Assembly (NCBI GenBank): GCA_031261245.1
Contig: JAISKU010000161.1
Coordinates: forward strand, 1-5,774
DNA: 5,774 bases
Reading direction: 5' to 3'
Source: Oscillospiraceae bacterium
Lineage (GTDB): Bacteria > Bacillota > Clostridia > Oscillospirales > Oscillospiraceae
Below, one piece after another: positions 1 to 5,057 of this stretch. How positions within the stretch are numbered: the stretch's first letter is position 1; every line of letters begins with the position of its first letter. Both the position numbers and the translations under genes were made by a program. The notes beneath the pieces are model-generated. The model did no database searches. It was not told where the DNA came from and saw nothing but the letters and a program-made list of their open reading frames with translations.

Positions 1-147
1 TATCAGGGCGACACGTCGCACTCGCAGGAGGGCAACGGGCTCGGCCTCGCGCTCACGCGGCGTGTTATCGAGCTCGCGGGCGGGCAGATAAAGGTGGAGA
101 GCGAGGTCGGCAGGGGGAGTAGGTTCAGTGTGACGCTGCCGGTTTGA
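1..147 (+). CDS. Sensor histidine kinase, C-terminal end (5' part outside window)
   Basis: The open frame from base 1 ends with TGA at 145-147 and encodes 48 residues. It contains YQGDTSHSQEGNGLGLAL followed by a stretch ending in GGQIKVESEVGRGSRFSVTLP. This is the G2 box (GNGLGLAL) and closing beta strands of a HATPase_c ATP-binding domain, which in this family phosphorylates a histidine in a dimerisation helix and passes the phosphate to a response regulator. The QGDxSHSxEGNGLGLAL wording is common in membrane-bound sensor kinases of Bacillota. The sensor, HAMP and DHp parts lie upstream of the window, so the stimulus cannot be inferred. The gene converges on the XRE gene and shares a terminator hairpin with it. 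Confidence 0.9.
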   Translation, partial: YQGDTSHSQEGNGLGLALTRRVIELAGGQIKVESEVGRGSRFSVTLPV

Positions 148-185
148 TTATTACTTGGCAGGGGTGGCAATGAGGGGCGAATAAA

Positions 186-220
186 TAGGTAAAAGCGCCG
201 CTTTGCGGCGCTTTTACCTA
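186..220. terminator. Bidirectional intrinsic terminator between convergent kinase and XRE genes
   Basis: A perfect 16-bp inverted repeat (arms 186-201 and 205-220) encloses a 3-base loop, TTT. The GC core GCGCCGC/GCGGCGC is flanked by AAAA on the left and TTTT on the right, so the U-rich run sits inside the stem in both orientations. It lies 38 bases after the kinase stop. The TAG stop of the XRE gene (218-220) is inside the right arm. Confidence 0.88.
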
Positions 221-541
221 GTCCAATAACGTATCCAATAAAACGTCAACACATTTTCGTTGTTTCGGCGACAGTCGCCTAAGCGCGTCAATAATGGCAA
301 TTTCGTCCTCGGACAATCCGTATTTTCCAAGCGGCTCTATGCGCTGCCTGTTATTTGTCGCGCCCACAAGAAAGTCGATTGAGGTATCAAAAAAATCCGC
401 TAACAGCTTAAGTGTTCGTATATCAGGCTCAAAGAACCCGTGTTCGTACCTGTGTATATTTTGCTGATTCGTAGCGATATGTTCAGCGAGCTTTTGCTGA
501 CTTATTCCGCGCTCCTCGCGGAGCTTTTTCAGATTCTCCAT
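218..541 (-). CDS. XRE-family (Cro/CI-like) transcriptional regulator, 107 aa
   Basis: This small DNA-binding protein has an N-terminal HTH_3 domain at about residues 4-60: LKKLREERGISQQKLAEHI, then NQQNIHRYEHG as recognition helix and turn, and DIRTLKLLADFFDTSIDFLVG to close the five-helix bundle. Residues 61-107 form a charged helical tail (LSEDEIAIIDALRRLSPKQR) of the kind often used for dimerisation in short Bacillota regulators. The ATG at 541-539 is preceded by GGGGTGA (552-546) at a short spacing. The gene is divergent from the zinc-ribbon gene at 664, and the intergenic region carries repeats consistent with an operator. The likely role, by inference, is an autoregulator and repressor of that neighbour. 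It lacks the peptidase or metabolite-binding domains of longer XRE proteins. The effector is unknown. Confidence 0.9.
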   Translation of the reverse strand: MENLKKLREERGISQQKLAEHIATNQQNIHRYEHGFFEPDIRTLKLLADFFDTSIDFLVGATNNRQRIEPLGKYGLSEDEIAIIDALRRLSPKQRKCVDVLLDTLLD

Positions 542-559
542 ATAATCACCCCAACTGGT

Positions 560-568
560 ATCATAACA
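560..568 (-). promoter_or_regulatory. Possible extended -10 promoter for the XRE gene
   Basis: Read on the - strand, these bases give TGTTATGAT, an extended -10 (TGn + TATGAT). The hexamer 17 bases upstream (TATTAA at 588-583) is a poor -35, as is common for extended -10 promoters. The predicted start, near 553, would give a very short leader before the ATG at 541. This is a weak call based only on motif match and position. Confidence 0.35.
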
Positions 569-594
569 AGTTAGGCATTCTTTTAATAAAAGCG

Positions 595-624
595 ATTATG
601 TGTTGACAAAACATATTATGTGTT
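595..624. repeat. Two direct 10-bp repeats in the promoter, candidate XRE operator
   Basis: ATTATGTGTT occurs at 595-604 and again at 615-624, exactly 20 bp apart, or about two helical turns. The first copy overlaps the start of the -35 hexamer and the second fills the spacer just upstream of the -10. The second copy also sits in an imperfect palindrome, with ACATA (611-615) mirrored by TATGT (617-621) and partial outer pairing at 608-624. Placement on the same face of the helix across a promoter beside a divergent XRE gene is what a repressor site would look like. Binding is inferred. Confidence 0.6.
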
Positions 625-631
625 ATATAAT
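603..631 (+). promoter_or_regulatory. Consensus sigma-A promoter for the zinc-ribbon gene
   Basis: TTGACA at 603-608 and TATAAT at 626-631 are both exact consensus hexamers with an optimal 17-base spacer. Transcription would start near 638 and give a short leader containing the ribosome binding site AAGGAG (651-656), seven bases before the ATG at 664. Such a strong promoter without an activator site suggests control by repression, and the repeats at 595-624 overlap it. Confidence 0.88.
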
Positions 632-663
632 GAAACAAACAACAAAATTTAAGGAGAATTTTT

Positions 664-1053
664 ATGGCACTCATTAAATGTCCTGAATGTGGGCAAGAAA
701 TATCAGACAGAGCAGATAGCTGCCCAAAGTGCGCATACCCGATTGCCGGCACCCGCTCAGATGGGAAGGTAAGGATTAAGATTTCGATTCCTCCAGACGG
801 GGGATTATATATTGTACGGATTTTTGAAGTTGCCACAGAGCGGCTATTGGCTGAAGGGCGAGCGGGCGGTATATTTGAGTTTAGTGTAACAAGACCAACA
901 AGAATAAAGTTTTGTGGTGTGATAAAAAAAGAACAACTAATAACAACTGTTGATGCTACTGGCGGTGGTAGATATAATGCAACTTGGAAAATGGGATTTT
1001 TCTCGCCTGTTATAGGAGGTTGCTCGAAAGTTGATGTAATTGATAGCGATTAA
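664..1053 (+). CDS. Zinc-ribbon domain protein of unknown function, 129 aa
   Basis: The ATG follows AAGGAG at an ideal distance. Residues 5-27 are a double zinc knuckle: Cys6 and Cys9 (KCPECG), then Cys20 and Cys23 (CPKCAYPI), with an 10-residue linker. This matches the small zinc-ribbon family found at the N-terminus of many Bacillota proteins that often continue into membrane or beta-rich domains. Residues about 35-129 alternate short hydrophobic and polar stretches (KVRIKISIPP, LYIVRIFEV, IFEFSVTRPTRIKFCGV), suggesting a beta-sandwich. I see no signal peptide or membrane helix, so it is probably cytoplasmic. Function is not recognised. Context: divergent from the XRE gene, strong promoter with candidate operator, and probably cotranscribed with the small broken gene at 1123 because no terminator is seen between them. 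Confidence 0.85.
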   Translation: MALIKCPECGQEISDRADSCPKCAYPIAGTRSDGKVRIKISIPPDGGLYIVRIFEVATERLLAEGRAGGIFEFSVTRPTRIKFCGVIKKEQLITTVDATGGGRYNATWKMGFFSPVIGGCSKVDVIDSD

Positions 1054-1106
1054 CAAGCTTCCGGTCTTTATAGGTGCACATATAGATAAACTGGGAAATA
1101 CAGCCG

Positions 1107-1114
1107 AAAGGAGG
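1107..1114 (+). promoter_or_regulatory. Near-perfect ribosome binding site for the small membrane ORF
   Basis: AAAGGAGG lies eight bases before the ATG at 1123. It is the main evidence that the short frame was, or still is, a translated gene. No convincing promoter was found between 1054 and 1106, so transcription probably continues from the zinc-ribbon gene. Confidence 0.75.
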
Positions 1115-1122
1115 AAATCATT

Positions 1123-1287
1123 ATGAAGAAATTTATAAAGGTCATCTCCGCGGTGGACGTGGGATTAGTTACATTGTAGCTCTTTCTACTCTGCCTTGGA
1201 GTGACCGCTCCGCTATGGTTCGCCATTGCGGCTTGTGCACTTGATTTGTGCACTCGTATCTGTCAACTCTGGCAGGAAAAGGACTAA
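1123..1287 (+). pseudogene. Small membrane protein gene interrupted by an in-frame TAG
   Basis: From the ATG at 1123 the frame reads MKKFIKVISAVDVGLVTL, then TAG at 1177-1179. It then continues in the same frame for 35 more codons (LFLLCLGVTAPLWFAIAACA, then a polar tail ending in QLWQEKD) to TAA at 1285-1287. The two halves together resemble a 54-residue basic-start, two-helix membrane protein. The TAG falls inside the first hydrophobic helix, where a one-base change to TTG would give leucine. Support for a real gene: an excellent ribosome binding site, a hydrophobic pattern continuing across the stop, and an intrinsic terminator ten bases after the TAA. Aspartates within both hydrophobic stretches may be further decay. 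The simplest readings are a nonsense mutation or a sequencing error. An 18-residue peptide or amber readthrough is less likely. Family not recognised. Confidence 0.6.
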
Positions 1288-1296
1288 TCATCCTGC

Positions 1297-1325
1297 AAAA
1301 ACCGGGAGGGAACGCCCGGTTTTTT
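1297..1325 (+). terminator. Intrinsic terminator after the small membrane ORF
   Basis: Arms AAAAACCGGG (1297-1306) and CCCGGTTTTT (1315-1324) pair perfectly around an 8-base loop, and the right arm runs into the T tract. It sits ten bases after the TAA at 1285-1287 and closes the + strand unit that starts at the promoter 603-631. Together with the next terminator and the broken gene, it accounts for the 373 bases between the zinc-ribbon gene and the glycyl radical enzyme gene. I see nothing else there. Confidence 0.85.
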
Positions 1326-1359
1326 GTTGCCTATTACACGGGTTCCGCAACCTGCAAAC

Positions 1360-1403
1360 AAAAAAACAAAGCCCGCAAGTGCCGTACAGGCACTTGCGGG
1401 CTT
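1360..1403 (-). terminator. Intrinsic terminator of the activase-glycyl radical enzyme operon
   Basis: A perfect 15-bp stem (arms 1369-1383 and 1389-1403, AAGCCCGCAAGTGCC and its complement) surrounds a 5-base loop. Read on the - strand, the stem is followed by a long T-rich run (complement of the A tract 1360-1370). It begins 23 bases after the TAA stop of the glycyl radical enzyme, so it ends the operon. Confidence 0.9.
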
Positions 1404-1426
1404 GCTTAATGAACAGTTTTAATCGT

Positions 1427-3898
1427 TTACACCACGATCTCATATCGCGCGATGTAGTTCTCCTGGTCGTCGAACGGGAGATGCGTGAAGTACGCGGAGA
1501 AACCCGCGATGCGCACGATAAGATCCTGATAGTCCTGCGGGCTCTGCTGCGCCGCGCGCATGATCGCGGTGTCCGCCACAGTGAAGTGGAATTGGATTCC
1601 GCCCATATTGAAGAACGATAAAATCAGCTCGCGCACTTTGGCGGTGGCCTCCTCGCCGCGGACGGAGTTCGCGTCGAAGCGCAGGTTGATCGCGCCGCCG
1701 CACCGCGCCTTGTTCCACGGCAGCTTGCCGACGCTTTTCACATACGAGAGCGGGCCGTTTTTCACGGCGTCCGGACGCGGATCCGCCGACGGGGACAGCG
1801 TTTCACCGGTTTTTCTGCCGTCGGGCGTCGCCCACGTGCGTTTGCCGCCGGCGACCCAGTATAGGTCGAGTATTCCCATGTTCACGAAGCCGTGGTTTGG
1901 CCCGGGGAGCGAGTTGCTGTAGCCGAGCCAGAAATCGGTGACCCACGCGGCCAATGCGTCGGGCTCATCATTGTCGTTGCCATAGAACGGCACCTCGTTC
2001 AGGATTCTCTGGCGGAGAAGCTCTTTCCCCTCCCAGTTGGTGACGAGGGCGTCGTACAGCTCACGCGTGGACACGGTTTTGTCGTCAAAGCAGAGCTTCT
2101 TGATGGACATGAGGCTGTCCGTGACCGTCGCGATGGCGTTCGTCATCGTGCCGGTGCCGTTGTATTTCGCGCCGCCCCAGGTGACGTCCTTGCCGGAGTC
2201 CATGCAACCCTCCGTCATGACGGAGACGGACGGGGCCGGCCACTCCGTCTCAAACACGAGCGCGGCGAAGTGGTTGAGTCTGCCCATGTTGTCCAGGCCG
2301 ACCTTTGCCTGGCGCACGAATTCGTCCTGAAGCTCCTCAAAAGTATCGTATTCGTAGAGTTTTTTTGTCGGCGGGCCGCTCTCAACGCCCGTCATGGGGT
2401 CAAAGTTCCCGTGTATGACCTTTTGCAGCGTTTGCAGCATACCGGCGCCGCCGCCGAACATTCCGCAGTTGGAGGCCATCGACCACTCCATGCCGCTGAC
2501 GGCGGGCTCCACACACCCGAAAACGCCGTAGCGTCGGGCGTCCTCTATCGGCACGCCCTTATCGAGCAGCTGCTGAATTATGGCGTCGTCGTTGTTGAAC
2601 TGCGGCAAACCGCCGCTGCGCTTGCTGCAGGCGATGCCGAGCTCCCAGATGCGGTCGGGCGTGTCCTTGTTGATGCGCAGCGCGAGGCTCGGCTCCGCGA
2701 CGCGCATACGGTAGTAGGCGAGGAGGAAGAGCTCCGTCGCGAGGTTGTAGTCGCCCGTACCGTCCGTCTTTTGTCCGCCGAGGGTGATGAGCGAGCCGGC
2801 GGCGATGTTCTGCATTCCGCCCTGAAGGTCGAAGAATATTTTGCCGTTCGCGTGAGCCTCAATGAGCTGGTCGTTGTCGGGCTTGGGGAACATGATGATC
2901 TGGTTGCCGATTTGCAGCAGGAACGCGTCGGCGTACTCCTGCGCCTCTTCGAGCGTTATCGTGCCGTTGCTGATATCGTTCTCCGCGAAGCCGCCGGTGC
3001 AGCTGTCGATTAGCGCGGGGGAGTCCGCCCAGTGCACGCCCTCCGCCGAGAGGAGGTTTTGGTAGAAAAGTATGATTTGCAGGCTCTCCCAGAAGTTTCT
3101 CGCGGGGTTTTCGATGATCCAGTCGCAGGAATCAGCCATCCGCAGAAGCTCGGCGCGGCGCTCCGGCGTCGCGGTCTCCGCCTTTTCGCGGCAGGCGGCG
3201 GCGTAGCGCTTGCTCATGAGAATGAGCGCGTCGCACGTTTTGACCATCGCGCGGTAGAACAGGTCCTGCTTGACATTGTCGCTCGTGGTGTTCTTTTTGA
3301 TTTCGGCGAGCTTGTTCAGCGCGTCCTGACGCACCGCGCCGAAGCCGACGAGCACGGCTTTTTCATAGTTGGGGTTGAAATGCCCGGGGTACGAGCCGTT
3401 CAGGAATTTTGCGAACTGGCCCATGGGGCCGTCGAAGAACTCATCCGGGAAGAGGCCGCGCGCGGTCGAGGCGATGTCGTTGTCCTCCCAGAAATCCGCC
3501 GCCTCAAGCAGGTATACGCGCTCCTCATCAGACACCCAGATGCTGCCCGGAACCTGCCACGCGGCGCGGAAGCGCTCATCCGTGTCGCCGAAACAGCCGC
3601 GAAGCCAGCTTTGGGACGTCTGCTCAATGTCGAAGTGTACCGTGCGGGTGTGCGGGCCCGCGTCGCCGAGAAAAACATCGTCGTCGTCAATGTTGATCTC
3701 ACGTGTGGCGCACCACTCGTAGAGGTAGCCCGCGCGCTTGAGCAGGGGGTGCTGGTGCGCGTGCGTCTTGTAGTACTCCGTGAGGATGCGGTTGCGCTCA
3801 ACATTCAGATGCAGATCCTTGTTGATGCGCGCCCGTTTGTCACGTAGCCCCTGGATGCGGTTTGTGATGGGTACGTCGAATTTTGTTGTGGTAAGCAT
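1427..3898 (-). CDS. Glycyl radical enzyme (pyruvate formate-lyase-like), 823 aa, substrate unassigned
   Basis: The C-terminal glycyl radical motif is RIAGFSAYF, with Gly799 (codon 1504-1502) as the radical site. It replaces the usual Tyr after Gly with Phe and is followed by a short 24-residue tail. The active-site loop has the thiyl Cys462 and Glu464 in GVFGCVEP, the Cys-x-Glu arrangement of dehydratase, decarboxylase and C-N/C-S lyase members, unlike the paired cysteines of pyruvate formate-lyase. Other family signatures are TLGGQKTDGTGDYNLATELF (about 372-391), EPSLALRINKDTP (402-414), the TVTDSLMSIKKL region (591-602) and TPDGRKTGETLSPSADP (691-707). The first 600 or so residues form the PFL-like barrel domain and the rest the Gly-radical domain. 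The start is the ATG at 3898, with AAGGAG six bases upstream. A 40-residue upstream extension of the frame overlaps the activase gene, is basic and unlike the family, and is rejected. The text after GCVEP (AVSGMEWSMASNCGMF) differs from the PGKTxGW wording I recall for choline, glycerol and isethionate enzymes, so none of those names is applied. An arylacetate decarboxylase or another novel lyase is possible. Oxygen-sensitive cytoplasmic enzyme, probably a homodimer. Confidence 0.93.
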   Translation of the reverse strand: MLTTTKFDVPITNRIQGLRDKRARINKDLHLNVERNRILTEYYKTHAHQHPLLKRAGYLYEWCATREINIDDDDVFLGDAGPHTRTVHFDIEQTSQSWLRGCFGDTDERFRAAWQVPGSIWVSDEERVYLLEAADFWEDNDIASTARGLFPDEFFDGPMGQFAKFLNGSYPGHFNPNYEKAVLVGFGAVRQDALNKLAEIKKNTTSDNVKQDLFYRAMVKTCDALILMSKRYAAACREKAETATPERRAELLRMADSCDWIIENPARNFWESLQIILFYQNLLSAEGVHWADSPALIDSCTGGFAENDISNGTITLEEAQEYADAFLLQIGNQIIMFPKPDNDQLIEAHANGKIFFDLQGGMQNIAAGSLITLGGQKTDGTGDYNLATELFLLAYYRMRVAEPSLALRINKDTPDRIWELGIACSKRSGGLPQFNNDDAIIQQLLDKGVPIEDARRYGVFGCVEPAVSGMEWSMASNCGMFGGGAGMLQTLQKVIHGNFDPMTGVESGPPTKKLYEYDTFEELQDEFVRQAKVGLDNMGRLNHFAALVFETEWPAPSVSVMTEGCMDSGKDVTWGGAKYNGTGTMTNAIATVTDSLMSIKKLCFDDKTVSTRELYDALVTNWEGKELLRQRILNEVPFYGNDNDEPDALAAWVTDFWLGYSNSLPGPNHGFVNMGILDLYWVAGGKRTWATPDGRKTGETLSPSADPRPDAVKNGPLSYVKSVGKLPWNKARCGGAINLRFDANSVRGEEATAKVRELILSFFNMGGIQFHFTVADTAIMRAAQQSPQDYQDLIVRIAGFSAYFTHLPFDDQENYIARYEIVV

Positions 3899-3904
3899 AA
3901 TTTT

Positions 3905-3910
3905 CTCCTT
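3905..3910 (-). promoter_or_regulatory. Ribosome binding site deciding the glycyl radical enzyme start
   Basis: On the - strand these bases read AAGGAG, six bases before the ATG at 3898. This fixes the start within the 40-base gap after the activase stop and rules out the upstream in-frame starts. Confidence 0.85.
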
Positions 3911-3938
3911 CTCGCGCCGGCTTTGACGCGTTTGTTTA

Positions 3939-4898
3939 CTAATATAGCTGGCAGTTGAGCCCGGCGCCCTGAAACAGCTCGAGCGTTTTCTGCATGAACT
4001 CGTCGTCAGGCGGCTCAACGTTCGTCAGCTTGTACGTCCAGCCGATGCGCTCATACTTCATGCGGCCGGTCTTGTGGTACGGCAGGAGCTGTACGAGCTT
4101 CACCGCGTCGCCGAGCGAGGCGCAAAACTCCGCCGTCGCCAGCAGATTCGACTGCTTGTCGGTGAGCTTGGGGATTACGGGGACGCGGATTTGCAGCGCG
4201 CCGCCGCGCTCCGCGAGGAAACGCGCGTTACTCAAGATAAGCTCGTTCCCGACGCCGGTGAGGTTCTTGTGCATCTGCGAATCCATGTGCTTGATGTCGT
4301 ACAAAAACAGGTCGATATACGGCAAAATCCTCCCGAACAGCTCCTCGGGCGCAAAGCCCGTGGTGTCGAGACAGATATGTATTCCGCTGTCCTTCAGCTT
4401 TTTCGCGAGGTTGAAAGTGAAGTCAAACTGCGCCATCGCCTCCCCGCCGGAGATGGTTATGCCGCCGCCGTTTTGAAAGAAGCCGCGATCCTTGATGACG
4501 CGCGCGAACACCTCGTCCACCGTGGTGTCCCAACCCGCGGCGTAGAGCGATTTCGGCAGGCACACCTCGGTGCATTTCAGGCAGCCGGTACACTTTTCGC
4601 GGTCAATCGCGACCTTTTGGATCATGTCGTCGCGGCCGAGCGCGCGCTCCGGCGCTTTTTTTGTGATTGCGCCCACGGGACAGGCGTTTATGCACGCGTC
4701 CTCGCACACGTCGGTGCCCAGACACTTTATCGGCAGGCAGCCGAGCTCAAACTCATGGCGCTGTGATTCGGGGCTGTGGCACCAGAGGCAGCGCAGGGGA
4801 CAGCCCTTTGTATATACCGTGGTACGGATACCCGGCCCGTCGTGTACGGCGTAGCCCTGTATGTCGTATATATGTCCGGTTGCGTTTGTATATTCCAC
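3939..4898 (-). CDS. Glycyl radical enzyme activase (radical SAM), 319 aa
   Basis: This enzyme cleaves S-adenosylmethionine at a [4Fe-4S] cluster and abstracts hydrogen from the glycine of its partner enzyme. The family opening IYDIQGYAVHDGPGIRTTVY (11-29) leads into the radical SAM motif KGCPLRCLWC with Cys33, Cys37 and Cys40. A ferredoxin-like insert follows: Cys59, 65, 69 and 73 (C-x5-C-x3-C-x3-CPVGAI), then Cys103, 106, 109 and 113 (CTGCLKCTEVC), for two extra [4Fe-4S] clusters, plus an extra Cys54. SGGEAMAQ (150-157) is the SAM-binding GGE element. Later landmarks are LDTTGFAP, LFLYDIKHMD, HKNLTGVGNELILSN and LLPYHKTGRMKYE. The chosen start is GTG at 4898, six bases after GGTAGG. A longer TTG start at 4943 lies inside the promoter and is rejected. 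It ends with TAG 40 bases before the glycyl radical enzyme, with which it forms a two-gene operon. The insert places it with activases of non-PFL glycyl radical enzymes rather than PflA, which lacks it. Confidence 0.93.
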   Translation of the reverse strand: MEYTNATGHIYDIQGYAVHDGPGIRTTVYTKGCPLRCLWCHSPESQRHEFELGCLPIKCLGTDVCEDACINACPVGAITKKAPERALGRDDMIQKVAIDREKCTGCLKCTEVCLPKSLYAAGWDTTVDEVFARVIKDRGFFQNGGGITISGGEAMAQFDFTFNLAKKLKDSGIHICLDTTGFAPEELFGRILPYIDLFLYDIKHMDSQMHKNLTGVGNELILSNARFLAERGGALQIRVPVIPKLTDKQSNLLATAEFCASLGDAVKLVQLLPYHKTGRMKYERIGWTYKLTNVEPPDDEFMQKTLELFQGAGLNCQLY

Positions 4899-4904
4899 CG
4901 CAGA

Positions 4905-4910
4905 CCTACC
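4905..4910 (-). promoter_or_regulatory. Ribosome binding site supporting the GTG start of the activase
   Basis: On the - strand, GGTAGG (preceded by AAA) lies six bases before the GTG at 4898-4896. No ATG exists between the promoter and the conserved IYDIQ segment, so this weaker site and GTG are the best start available. Confidence 0.6.
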
Positions 4911-4924
4911 TTTATAACTGTATA

Positions 4925-4944
4925 TTTGTATATAGTATAACAAA
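4925..4944. promoter_or_regulatory. Inverted repeat over the -10, candidate operator
   Basis: TTTGT (4925-4929) and ACAAA (4940-4944) form an inverted repeat with a 10-base centre. It covers the -10 and the predicted start site of the activase operon. A related TATATTTGT is present at 4921-4929 and again at 4964-4972, just upstream of the -35. Position suggests repressor binding, but the arms are short and the region is AT-rich, so chance is possible. No regulator gene is adjacent. Confidence 0.3.
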
Positions 4945-4962
4945 CCGGCCGCCGTGTGTCAA
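4934..4962 (-). promoter_or_regulatory. Sigma-A promoter of the activase-glycyl radical enzyme operon
   Basis: On the - strand, TTGACA (4962-4957) is followed by a 17-base spacer and TATACT (4939-4934), one base off the consensus TATAAT. The predicted start near 4927 gives a leader of about 29 bases to the GTG at 4898. It places the two genes in their own transcription unit, separate from etfA, whose terminator lies 49 bases upstream. Confidence 0.87.
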
Positions 4963-5010
4963 TTATATTTGTGAAACATATTTAATACCACGGACTCCAT
5001 GAAATAGAGA

Positions 5011-5040
5011 AAAGCGCCGCCCCGTAAAGGGCGGCGCTTT
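5011..5040. terminator. Intrinsic terminator after etfA, possibly bidirectional
   Basis: A perfect 12-bp GC-rich stem (AAAGCGCCGCCC at 5011-5022, its complement at 5029-5040) has a 6-base loop. It begins 17 bases beyond the etfA stop on the - strand, where TCTCTATTTC follows as a moderate U-rich tail. The AAAGCGCCGC arm is also present in the hairpin at 186-220, so this seems to be a preferred terminator form in this genome. Confidence 0.8.
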
Positions 5041-5057
5041 CATTTTGACGTAAAAGC

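Noticed and set aside
561..836. A 91-codon - strand frame over the promoter and start of the zinc-ribbon gene
   Set aside because: It is antisense to the zinc knuckle, covers the consensus promoter, and lacks a plausible ribosome binding site.
1177..1179. TAG as a pyrrolysine codon
   Set aside because: No pylT, pylS or methylamine methyltransferase gene is in view. A membrane helix is an unlikely site, and TAG is used as the ordinary stop by both the XRE and the activase genes here. A nonsense mutation or sequence error is simpler.
1226..1621. A 131-codon + strand frame across the terminators and the end of the glycyl radical enzyme gene
   Set aside because: It runs through two intrinsic terminators and antisense to a conserved catalytic domain, and has no ribosome binding site.
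1892..3013. A 373-codon open frame on the + strand opposite the glycyl radical enzyme
   Set aside because: It is a shadow caused by the GC-rich codon use of the real gene. The translation is rich in Val, Ala and Arg with no family features, and similar shadows occur at 3032-3847 and 4074-4766.
3899..4018. A 40-residue N-terminal extension of the glycyl radical enzyme reading frame
   Set aside because: It overlaps the activase coding sequence, is basic and low in family-like sequence, and lies upstream of a clear AAGGAG site that serves the ATG at 3898.
4899..4943. A TTG start giving a 334-residue activase
   Set aside because: It falls just downstream of or within the -10 of the promoter and upstream of the predicted transcription start, so it would not be in the mRNA. 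The GTG at 4898 has a better placed ribosome binding site.
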